From positions 2,852,001 through 2,916,000 of the forward strand of contig NW_024104332.1 in the NCBI RefSeq assembly GCF_003945595.2: 64,000 nucleotides of DNA, written 5' to 3'. Numbering within the stretch: position 1 is the stretch's first letter; the number at the start of each line of letters is the position of its first letter. This stretch comes from Pipra filicauda. Lineage: Eukaryota > Chordata > Aves > Passeriformes > Pipridae. This document shows positions 43,571-54,500 of this stretch, in pieces. The notes below the pieces were generated by a model that was not told the DNA's origin, did not search any database, and saw nothing but the letters and a program-made list of their open reading frames with translations. A program made the position numbers and the translations under genes.

Positions 43571-45288
43571 AGTGCCCTCCATGGTGAGTGGGGCGAGGCT
43601 GGGGAGCCGTGGTTTGGGCAGTGGGGCATCCATGGAGAGGGTGGTGGGATGCTAGGCGGTGCCCCAGTAGCACAAAAGCCTCGGTCCCCCCAGAATGGTT
43701 AACGGGGAAACTCGTCCCACACAGACCATGAAGCAAACCATGGTTTGGAAAATGGGCCTCAGAGCCCTGGCTCCACTCAGCATCAGGAAATGATCCCACA
43801 TGGGAGCGAAGCTGCCAGGAGGGGAGGGGGAGCAGAACGGGAGGGAACACTGCAAAGAGAATCCAGAGCTTTCCCAAAAGGCGGTGACGACCAGGATTCA
43901 TTATCCATCAGGAGATGTGTTTATAGCCAGTGTGAGTCACTGCCGGGCCCCCGGATGGGAGCAGCTCATGTCAGGGGCCGCCACCATTTGGGATGGGTCT
44001 GGGCTGCCCATCCAGCCCCACGCAATGGCAGCTCTCAAACCGGCCCCACCAGGCCGCCATGCACCAGCCCTGGCCCTTGGAGCAGACCCAGTGCTATTTT
44101 TGGACACATTGGGGTATGGTTTTTTTCTCTGGGATGCTTCATTTCTCACTCGAGAAGCCAAAGCACTGCCCCAGCTCTGCATGTTGCCCTGATGCAGCGA
44201 GGGCCTCCATCTCCAGTTGGTCCAGACCTGGGTTTAACACACATCCAGGCACTCAGGAGAGGCCAGCGGTGCCCCCCTGGACCTCTGTCCCATGGGGAAA
44301 CGAAGGCAAAAATGCCCATGTTGACATTTTTCTCTGTTTGGAGCTATCTTTTCCAAATGTACATCATCCCTGCTCCTATGAAAGGGCTGTGGGCAGGTAG
44401 GCAGCCCCCTGGATTTTACCCCTATTTTCACCCTTCCGCAACCTACTCCCCAGGGAACACCATCCCCAAATTTCTATGGAAGCTGGAAGTCATCCTCCCC
44501 TTGTTTGTGCTATCCCTGACACCCTCTTTGCTAGGGTGCCCAGCCCAGGTCCCTGACAAGCCACAAAACCACCCACTTCTGGCTAAAAAACAGATTTTCT
44601 GGGTTTCTCCTGCCCAGAAACTGGTAGCATGCTTTTGCTTGGAGAAAAGCCCATGTTCCTGTTCCTGTCCCATTCCCAGAGCAGCGGCACCATTGGAAAC
44701 CCTCCCAAAGCAGGGTGTCGCTAAGACGGATGCTCTGGGAAACGTGGCTTAGGGCTCTTTTCCCACCTCCCTGCAAGCTGCCCACAAAGCACCTTGCCTG
44801 GCCACACACCCCTTTGCTGAGCTGGAAGGCTTTCCCAGAGACAGTGGCAGTCCCAGGGAAAGGACTCAGTGAAGTTGTGGGTGCAAACACTCCCAAATGT
44901 TGTTGCCTCCCCACCTACCACCACACAGGGCTGGAATCCCTGCCCAGGCTGGAGAGGTGGGATGCAGAGGGATGTTAATTACCTGCCTGCACTAATTTAT
45001 CCTCTGCTCATCAGCTGCAAGACAAAGCATCTGTGCCATTTAACGGTGCAGATGCCTTACACCCCTGTCTGTCGCCACCAGCCCTTTGCTGGAGGGCTTT
45101 CTGCTGAGAGGGTGAGTGTTTGGAGATGAGAAACAGCCTATTTGCTTTTGGCCGTCCCTCTAAAAAATAATAAAGTAGCAAAAGGGAGATGCTTGTCTTT
45201 AAGGCCTTCTGAGATTCCCCTGGCTGCAGTCTGTGCTGGGAGCTGCTGCATGGAGCAGGGGAAATAGGCTTGAGGACAGCAAGCACAG

Positions 45289-45545
45289 GATCACAGAATG
45301 GTTTGGGTTTGGAGGGACATTAAAGCTAACCTCATTCCACAACCCTGCCATGGGCAGGGACACCTCCTACTAGAGCAGGTTGCTCCAAGCCCCATCGAAG
45401 CTGTCCTTGAACACTTCAAGGGATGCTGCAGTCAGAGCTTCTCTGGGCAGTATTTGCTAGTGCCTCACCACTCTCCCAGGGAAGAATTTCTTCCTAGTAT
45501 CCAATCTAAACCTACTCTCTTTCAGCTTAAAGCCATTCCCCCTTC
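45289..45545 (-). mobile_element. CR1 LINE 3' fragment, intergenic
   Basis: Antisense CR1 of about 255 bp: ggatcacagaatggtttggg, gttgctccaagccccatcga, and tatccaatctaaacctactc near its far end. Confidence 0.94.
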
Positions 45546-46646
45546 TCCACGGCTGAATGCTTCACATTTGGTCCTCACTGTCTGTGAAAGATCTGAGGAG
45601 GATGCTTGGCACTGCTTGGAGTGGGCTGGGAAGGCATCCTTGCCAGGAAGGGTGGCTGGCTTGTTTTAGCCTTCTAGGAACAGGCTGCAGGCTGGATCTG
45701 ACTCTGGTGTGGAGAGCCCAGCTGCATGCCTTGCTACATCCCAGGACTGCTCTGAAAGGGCACAGCCACTCCTAGAGCCGCAATGGCTGCTGGAGTGGTA
45801 AACATAATGAGTATAAATATGCATACAGAAAAAAATGTGAGCAGAAACAGCCTGGGAAGGGGCTACTGGGTACCTCTGGGGGTTTGCCAGACACATGCAA
45901 GCTCCTGGGAGGGGGTGAATCATGCCCACGAAAAAGCGTGGAAAGGGATTGAGCTGGCTCTGTGCTGCACTGTGCCATGAAGCCAGTTGAGGTGCTTTAT
46001 CCAGAGGGCAGCCCATAAGGAAGATGCTTCTTTGTGCTTCCTAAGGCTGTGGGGTTTCATGCCTGCTTCCACATGGATGCAGAGACAAGGGCTGTAACCC
46101 ATGGCAGAGGAAAAGCAGGTTTTTGACCTGCATAGCTCATCTCTTTGCAATTTGGTAACGCAGGCTGGGTTCTGGGAGCGTGGGGCTGCGTGGGACCAGC
46201 CAGCAGCACTTCCAGTCCCCCCAGCTGGAGGCAGGCTTTGTCTGGCAGCCGCTCGGCAGTTCCTCGAGTGCCTGATGCCTCCCTTCCCCGAGGAAAATAT
46301 GCCCAGCCTGGCAAGCACGCTCTGCTCCCTGGGAATCGCCCAAGTAACAACTTTTATTGCAGAGAAACGGAAATTTTTCCCTGCTCAACTGACAGAGAGC
46401 TGAGCGCGTGTTTTTCCACCCATTTTTCCTGGATATGCTCCATGAGAGCGGGGTCCTCTGTCCCCTGTCTCAACAGCAGTGTCCCCAGGGCTGGGGGTGG
46501 CACATCCCGGGGTGCTGCCTTTTCTCTAAGAGCAGAAGGACACTGTAGGTGCTGCTGATCTTGCCAGTTTTATCCCTGAACCATGATGTTCCCAACTCCC
46601 AAAAACCCACTCTTTGGGCTCTTTCTATTTTCTGAGTGTAAAATGT

Positions 46647-46669
46647 GGGGGGGGGGGGGGGGGGGGGGG
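46647..46669. repeat. 23-base G run
   Basis: A pure G homopolymer in intergenic DNA, preceded by AAATGT. Confidence 0.95.
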
Positions 46670-49600
46670 AAGCCCTAGAAGTGAAAGCAGTGCTGCCTGC
46701 TTTCAAGCCTCTATTGTGGAACAGGGGATGAGGGTGAGACTCTTTCGCCAGGACAGTGTGGGGAGGCCCTTCCTGGTATCCTGACTGTGTGACATCCTGG
46801 TATCCCATGGTCCCCCTGTGAGTCGAGGATCCCTGCAAGCCCTGGGGTGGCCCAGAAAAAGGATCCCGAAAGCATTATCTCCTCTCCTCCAGCTCCCATG
46901 CTGCATCCGCAGCCTCCCCTCTCATTTGACCCTCTCATCTTTCCTAAGAAGCTGAGCCAAGCTTTCCCACAGACCCAGACAGCTATTAGGGAAATATTAT
47001 TACCAGATGGTTTGTTTTTTTCCATAAGAACAGAGGCCAACGTTGGTGAGGTAATGGGGAAAAAATTAACCCACCACACACCAGCCTGGGCGTGGGGATG
47101 TGGATTTGCGGGTGGAGCTGTGCCATGTCCTGGCTGTGCCAGCATGGAAGTGGTCTGCAGGGTGGGGTGGCATGCCTGCTGGATGGATGGCAGCTGGAAA
47201 CCACCCGTTGGAGTGGCGGTGACCCCCTGAGGTGGCTTGGGAAGGGAAGAGTGTATCCCCAGATGGTGCTGGGAGGGAGGGAAGGGTCCCCCCAGGCCAA
47301 CTCGGACTGGTGAGAGCAAAGCCCAGCTGGCAAACAGCAGAGCAGGGGAGTTTGTGCCGGGTCAGCAGTTTGGAGAAGCACCATGTCCTAGCTGTGCTGC
47401 ATCTTGTGGGGTCAAAGGAAAGGGGTCACTTAGAGTAGGGATGTCAGAGGGTTTGGAAGATGGGCTGTCTCTTCCACTGGGTGTTTTTTGGAGGTGGGTG
47501 GTTGAGTGCAAGACCCTCCCCTAGTGCTGCCAAGGCACACCCTGTGCCCATGGTGAGCTGCTCGCATGGCAGCACCAGCTTGTGCTGGGAGAGGTGATGT
47601 TTTCCTGGTCAGAGGGGTTTCTCTGCTGCCTCCTCCTGCAGAGAACTGCTGTGGGAAGCTAAATTATCATATGCAGAAGCACCACAAGCCACATTCTTTC
47701 CAGTGGGGTTTGTGGTTCGCACAGTGCTGGCCTCACACCGCGGCTGCCCCTGTGGTGGAGGTCTGAGCATGGAGGTGGGGAGGACAGTGGGCTGGAGGGT
47801 GAGCCATGGGGGAGCTGGGCTGTACACCTTGGGGGTCCTAAAGCCAGTCTGGGGAGGAGCAGCCCTTGGTAACCAGACACATGGAAACCTCTCCCAGAGA
47901 ACATCCATTGTTCCAAACGTTTCCATCGCTGGGCACTCACGTCCCCAGGAGTGGGGGGAAGGTGACAAAGATGACGCAGGCAGTTGTCAGGAGACCAGTG
48001 TGCTTCATGTGGTTACAATTATGGAAATTTCGGTGCTCCTTAATTGTGGCATTTCCCAGCACCACGTGAGAGGACAAAGTAGTCCCAGCTGCAGAAGATG
48101 GAGCTGGAAACCTGGCATTTGATCCTGCCTTCCAAAGCACCCTTTGGTTATGAGCACGCTGCCAGGTTCAATGCTGACTTTTACCATGGGAATTCATTTT
48201 AGTTCCTTTCCATATTTTCTGTGGAAGCACAGTTTTCCATTTCCAAGTAGACTTGACTAAAGGGAAGGAAAGGTTTCATGAAAGAGTTAATATCAGAAAA
48301 ACAGAGCAAACTCATTCTTTTCTCAGTCTCTGGGAGGAGAAAAGCAAAAGTTCTGTCCCAAGTGTACGTTCTTTTTTCTGCACCCAGTTTTGTCTGGAAT
48401 TGGACTAAAAGTTTATTGCAGTGCTGTGGGCTGGGACTTGGGAAGGAGAACAGCCATTCCCTGGGGAACATTGGCACCATGAAGGGAGCTCCCCTTGACC
48501 ATCTGCATGGCACTTGGGAGGGAGGCTGATAGATGGAGGAGGTCCCCTGCTCCTGGGAGGGGCAGAGCCATAGGACTCAGTTTCCCTGGCCTCCTCTGAA
48601 GAGGAAGGGAGAGGGAATGTCCTTCACAGGCATGTGTCCTTGGATTTCAAGACACGATGGCATGCTGCTAGTCCCAGTGATTTGGGAAATTTTTTTTTAC
48701 TGCAAAATTAGCCCACACTTTTCCAAGAAAATGGCTATTCAATGTCCTGGGGATGGTGCTGGCTGTTGGCCATGGTTTAGCACTGCAGACCTGGAAAAGG
48801 CAAGGATTTAAAACGCTTTTGGAGCTGGATACGGCTCCAATCCCGCTGTCCATTCAGAGCACCGAAATTTCCCTAGTTGTAAGCACATGAAGCACGCTCC
48901 TGGGACATTATGCCTGATAACAGCCCCTGGGGTTTGGTGTGTGGGCTCTGGGCAGAGACTGGGGTCCCCAGTGAGGTGGGAGGAGCTCCCCAGGGCACAC
49001 AGGATCTGAGAGGCTGCAGCTGTGGGGAGCCATGTACGGTCGGCAGGCGCCTTACATAGGCCATACCATTATCATTAAGTCTTTGCCGACGCAGCCAACT
49101 GGCCTCCAGCTTGCTCCAGCTCTGCGGAGCTGTTCCTTAGCGGGATGTACTTTTCTCTTCCTGTAGGGAGAGGGAGATCGGCTCTTCTGCTAGTTGGGAT
49201 AATTCCCTGTGAGGGAAGGGGAAAGAGGAAGAGAGAAAGCTTAAGAGGAAATGCCTCTGGTGTGCAGGTTCACAGGATGACTCTGCTAAGCTGATGCACG
49301 AATACAGGTCCCTTCCAAGCTCCCCCCTTTCTGGGAGCTGCTGGCTGGTTTTCAAAACCCCGAGTGAGCTCCCTCATGGGAGCCTGAGGAGCTGTGCTGG
49401 AGAGCCAGATTAGCATCTGATCCCCCATTAAGCGTCATGTAGCTGGACTTGTCCTTGGGCATGCTTGTTCTCTTGGATAGTATCTTCAGTAGGTTTGAGA
49501 GGTCTTGAAAATTTGCCTTGTAGTGTGCTCACCTCTTGGTGCCAACCTGTGCGGTTCAGCAAAGCCCACACACCTCAGTGCCTGGGTGGTTTATTACACC

Positions 49601-51229
49601 AGCCAGGTTCACGCTCATACTAAAGCTTTTTAGCTGGGGGAGGAATGCTTTCCTCAGCACAACCAACCCCTTGCTGTTCTGTGGCCAGGATGTCTCTTTC
49701 CACCCTCAACAATGCTGCCCAGCCAGCTCCGGGGAGCTGCCCTGTTTTTCTGGCTGCTCCTCAGCCAGAGCACGTGGCACCCTGAGACTCTCCAAAGTCC
49801 TAGAGAAGCTATGGGGACAGGTTGCAGGGGTGATCAGGAGTCATCCTGAGACCACCATTTTCTTCTCTTTGCTTTAATATCAGCTTCCACAGATGCACCT
49901 AAATTTGTGTTGGAGTGAAAAACGGCGCCTGTTTTTTGGGTTCACAAGGTTTCAGTTCAGCACAGTCTGCAGGTTATTTTCCACCGATTTTGGATGTTGT
50001 TTATCCAAAGAGTCATTATTTGATGCATCTGCCTCAATAGTGTGGACAAGATCCTCCTCTATTGTAACTTGCAACCCGTGGAGCTACTGGGTTCTTTTGC
50101 ATTGTCTCAACTTGAGACACATCCGATGGCCAAGCCTGCGATATTTCCTCCTGCTCATCCACACAAAGGTGCTGTCAGAGTAGTTGTGCGTGACAGTTAG
50201 GATGACAGAGGTGGCAGCCAGCCCTGCATGGCAGGTCTCCTGCTGCCTTCGTGCTACCAGCTTGGGTGCAAGCCATTTGTACTGACTGGGTTTGTGCTGT
50301 CAACTCTTTGCCCTTTAGAACAATCCGGCAGCACCCATCAACTTTTTATTTAATGACAGCTTTTGGTCTCCCTCCTGTGCTTCTGGGAGCAGGTTACAGC
50401 TGCAGCTGCGAAAAGCTTGAAAGCAGGGTCAACCCTCAGGTATTTCACCTCTACCCTCCCCTAGCAATTAATGCTCCCACTGTGATGAGGGGTTTGGCAC
50501 GACCTGGTACTTGTCTCCGGTTCTGGCCATGAAGAGCAAATGGTCAATACCACCTTGGGACTCCTTGCTGTGGGGGTCCACACTACTACAGGTCCTCAGG
50601 CTCTCCTGCCATCCTACAGAATGGGAAAATGCTCATTTATGGGTCTCCCTAAGGACTTGTGCTCCTACTTCTACCTCCTAGGCTTGACAGCTTTGAGCCT
50701 GTCCCTGCCCCCTGCCCTGAGTATGGGCCTGGGGAGAAGGGTTGTTCCCAACCCAGGGTGTGCCTGTGGGTTTCTTCTCAGCTTGCCTCTCATGTTCCTG
50801 ACTGGGTTGAGCAGAAAACCCTGAAACTCAGGGAAGAAAGTGCTTCTCCAAAAATGTGGTACCTCCACAGTGCCCCAAATCCCTGTGTGGCCTCGGGACA
50901 GCTCCAGCTCTGCCATGTGGCGGGGACTCCCTGGGACAACACAGACCAGCTCTCATGCAGTTTGGGATGCGTTGGGAATGCATGTCCCCCTGTCCCAGCT
51001 TTCTTGGCCCAGGAGCTGAGAGGAAGCTGCTGGCAGGTGCCCCAAGCTCCCCTGCCCCAGCGAGCAGGCTGAACCCAGGCAGGATGCTGACTCTGGGCAC
51101 TGGCTGCACCAGGGCTCCCTGTGTGAGGCTTGTAGAGGTCCTAGGCACTGGTGGCCAGGCTGCTATCGCAGGTACAGCGACATCCATAAAAAGGGTAAGG
51201 AGAAATGCTTCATTAGGTTCTGACTCACA

Positions 51230-51452
51230 GCTGACAGCCCCTGATCCCTCCCTCCGTCCTCGGGCTGGAGAAGTCTCCTCCTCACCCTTACCCTCCTGCC
51301 TGCTCTTCCTCCCACGGAAACCAAGGGGAAAGCGGTAAAAAAAAATATCTTCAGCGACTCCCGCCTCCGGGCTGTGGGCTCTCTCGGCTGCTGGGTTCTC
51401 CTTCCCTGCTTTTTTCTTGGATGCAGCTCGATGGTAATCTGAACGAAGCAAC
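51230..51452 (+). promoter_or_regulatory. COL6A1: Likely COL6A1 proximal promoter and 5' UTR (start site not resolved)
   Basis: This is the stretch just before the COL6A1 ATG. It holds a long C/T-rich tract at about 51240-51313, an A-rich TAAAAAAAAATA at about 51334-51346 and GC-rich sequence near 51360-51395. No clear TATA box is seen. The chicken alpha-1(VI) promoter is known to be TATA-less. The transcription start cannot be fixed from sequence alone. Confidence 0.45.
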
Positions 51453-51456
51453 ATGA
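51421..51456 (+). other. Short upstream ORF overlapping the COL6A1 start
   Basis: ATG at 51421 opens an 11-codon frame that stops at TGA 51454-51456, overlapping the main ATG as ATGA. A second minimal frame is at 51431-51442. Both ATGs have T at -3, a weak context, while the main ATG has A at -3. The uORF matters only if the mRNA starts upstream of 51421, which is likely but unproven. Confidence 0.5.
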
Positions 51457-51567
51457 GGCTGCGAGACTTTCTACTCACTTTGCTGCTCCTGGCCGGCTTC
51501 CTGGGGGGGGGGTCATACGCTCAGCAGCGTGTGAGCCCGATCTCCACACGAGTCTCAAGTGCAGAAG
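51453..51567 (+). CDS. COL6A1: COL6A1 exon 1 coding part (residues 1-38 plus first base of Asp39)
   Basis: It starts [20 protein letters not shown], a signal peptide with basic n-region and Leu-rich core; cleavage is likely after SYA near residue 23. Gly18-Gly20 are coded by part of a run of ten G (51503-51512). The frame is right with ten G, since the exon ends in phase 1 and joins exon 2 correctly. The donor is gtaagc. Confidence 0.93.
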
Positions 51568-54500
51568 GTAAGCCTGGGATGCTTTCCAGGGTGGTTTTTC
51601 TTCATGGGACCAGCAGAGAAGCCTGACTGCTGTTCCCCTCCCGGGTGGATACCTCCACTGCTGAACACACTGCAGATCTGTGGGGACGTTTTGGCTTGCT
51701 GAGGAAAGCAGCGTAGGATTAGAGAGGATCTGCACGATGTACCCACTTTTCATGGTTTTTGGCTCTCTTTCCTTGGCTCTGTCTGGTCAGGATTTACCAG
51801 TAGCACTGGGATGCAGGAGAGGGGGATAACAGCTGATACCAGTTCAGCTTTCTGAACTGTTTAGGGTTTGACCCTGGCTGTTAAGGAATGGTTTTGTTAT
51901 TGCTCTTTCCTAAAATTATATTTTTGACAGGATGTGTCAGAAAATTGGTGGTTTCTCATAGCATGAATTGCTAAAATGTCTTGGTTTAATTTTTTTAAGT
52001 GGTTCTTGTAACTGCATGTTGTTTTTTATAATAAGTAGTATAGGACTTGCAAAGATATCCCTTGAATGGAAATGTGGAAGACAGTATAGGAAAGTGTTAA
52101 ATGCCACCAACCGATGTTTTCTGAAAATGTAATCTTGCTTACCCTTGATGCCAAGGGAGTTAGGATGTCAAAGCTTTCCCCTAAGTCCTGATTCTGGGAG
52201 GCTGCTTGGAGGAAAACTTTGTGGGCAGCACGGGAAGCCTGGGATGGGGAGGCGATGCAGCAGGACTGCTGGCCAATTCCTGCCTCTCCACTTCTTTCCA
52301 GACTGCCCTGTGGACCTGTTCTTTGTCCTGGACACCTCGGAGAGCGTCGCCCTGAGGGTGAAGCCCTTTGGGGACCTGGTTACCCAAGTGAAAGATTTCA
52401 CCAACCGGTTCATTGATAAGCTGACCAATAGGTACATCTCCCAGGGGTTTATCTGGGCTGCTTTAGGAATGGAGCTGACTGGGATGCTGAGAACACCCTG
52501 CATGTCTTTCCACAGAGGGAGAGGAGGAAAGCAGGAATGCTGGGGAGGGAGATGGGAGCCTCTCCTCCCTCTCCCAATCCTCAGCTGCCCTCTTTTTGCT
52601 CTCTGTGCTGAGGGCAGCAGTGTGGCTTGAGCAGGGCTGCCTGCACCCACCCTCAGGAAAGAAAGAAATTCCTGGAGTGGCAGACATGGCATCCCAACCC
52701 CACCACCTCTGGCTGGCTATGTGGTTATTCTGCAGTGCCAAAGTAATGCTGATGCCTGTGCTCAGGCCCAGAACAACCCGGGTGCTTGGGTGGCAGCAGA
52801 GCACCTCTGGTGTTTAAACCCAGCAGTCAAGAGCACCCCACAGAGCAAATCCTCCTTTGCAACTGGTGTACCCCACAACACCCAGCTTTGGGTGCCCATT
52901 ATCCACCCCATTGCCCAGCCCTTTATCTGCCGCCTCCTCACCTACCTCTGCAGCCACCAACCCTTGTCTGACCATGGCTTTCCCAAGGGGAGGTCATGCA
53001 GAGATGCCCAAGAGCAACAAAGCTCTCAGATCCCAGAGGGGATGATGCTGGGCTTACCTGCTGGCAGGAGATCCAGGGATGCACAGGAGCACCACAAGTC
53101 CTGGGGGCACATGGGTCTTCCTGAGCTCCTCGGGACAGCAGGAGATGTGTGCTGGTGCCCAGAGGGGCACCATGGGGGTGTTCCAGTGCTGCACCAGCTG
53201 GAGGGGCAGTGCCCCATCTCAGGATGGGTAGGAAAGGATTATCAGGTCATCAGCTCATCTGCCCATTTCCCAGGCAGGAGAGCTACATCACAAGGCTTTG
53301 AGTGACCAGGAGCCCTGTGCTTGGGAACAACCTGCCAGGCCTCCCTCAATGCAGCATCACTCTCCCCTAAGCAAGGCTCTGGTCTCAGTCCAGAGGCAAC
53401 TGGCAGCAGTGGGATGGAGGGAACAGCAATGGACAAGGTTCAGGTGGCACTGGGAAAGGTGTCCTGCTGGGCAGAGAGAAGATGAGCTTGAGGAAGTAGG
53501 GGAGATGTGCAGCACCACCCCTTTGGGATTGGTCCCCACATCCTGAAAAAAAAAATCACATCCCTTTAGGATTGATTTCTGGGGCAGTGACCAAAGCACA
53601 GGTGGTGCCTCTGTCCCAGGGAGTCACAGGTGTTGGATGTGCTAGTGCACAGGGCAGGGCTTCAACACATACACTCATCCTTCTCTGAATCACATCATCC
53701 TTCAGAGGGAGGCATCCCTCTCTGGTTTGAACGCATCTAGCAGTGGAAAACCTCTGTGTGGGGTGTTTCAGTGGTTACCTGCCTTGCACTCACACACCTG
53801 GCTGTCTGGCTCAGCATCTCCTGCTCAGCTGCAACCACTGCAGCCTGGCAGCTCTTCCAGAAGCCTCTCTGCCAAGCTGTTTGATCCTTGCAGATGCCCA
53901 CCAGGTGCCTCGCTGGACAAGCTCCCCTGGTCCCTTGCTGTGCTTTGCATGGCAAGCATGTCCCTGCCTTGCAGGAAAGCAGGGAGTCCTGGCAAATCCC
54001 TGTTTCGCAGAGCGCTTTCATGTTCCATGGTGGTGCAAGTGAAGTAGAGGTGTCGGTGGATCTGGACGAAAGTGCTGGAACACGTGTCCTGGTGTGTCCG
54101 CACAGGTACTACCGCTGCGACCGCAACCTGGTGTGGAACGCGGGGGCTCTGCACTACAGCGATGAGGTCGTGCTCATCAAGAGCCTCACCCCGATGCCCA
54201 GCGGCCAGAGCGAGCTGAAGAACCGCGTCTCGGCTGTGAACTACATCGGGAAGGGCACCTACACCGACTGCGCCATAAAGCGGGGTATCGAGGAGCTGCT
54301 CATCAGGTGAGGCAGTGGGGCAGAGAGGGGCGTGCTGCTGGCATGGCTGTGGAGAGTGCAAGCTGGGAGCTTCTGGGTTAGGACATGCCTGTGCATTGTG
54401 TAGAGCTGTCCTCAGGTTGGGAAAAGAGGTCACCTGGGCATGGAATGGGCAGAGGGATGGCAGTGTTCTGGCTTTGCCCTGACCCCAGGATGGGGCGCTG

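Larger units (their letters stand above)
43571..51229. other. Intergenic region before COL6A1
   Basis: No gene could be supported. It holds the longest open frame of the window (43745-44752, unrecognised), a CR1 fragment (45289-45545) and a 23-base G run. In mouse, Col6a1 enhancers lie several kb upstream of the gene, so regulatory elements are expected here, but none can be pinpointed by eye. Confidence 0.6.

Noticed and set aside
46345..46360. TTTATT read as a minus-strand poly(A) signal
   Set aside because: No minus-strand exon structure or recognisable protein lies on the side it would terminate.
49010..49200. Possible alternative COL6A1 first exon or enhancer near a CpG-containing patch
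   Set aside because: There is a reasonable acceptor-like ttcctgtag and a few CpGs, but no donor, start or other support.
52145..52630. 161-codon frame containing the COL6A1 vWA start
   Set aside because: Only 52302-52431 is exon; the flanks are intron read in the same frame, and splicing to exon 3 is clear.
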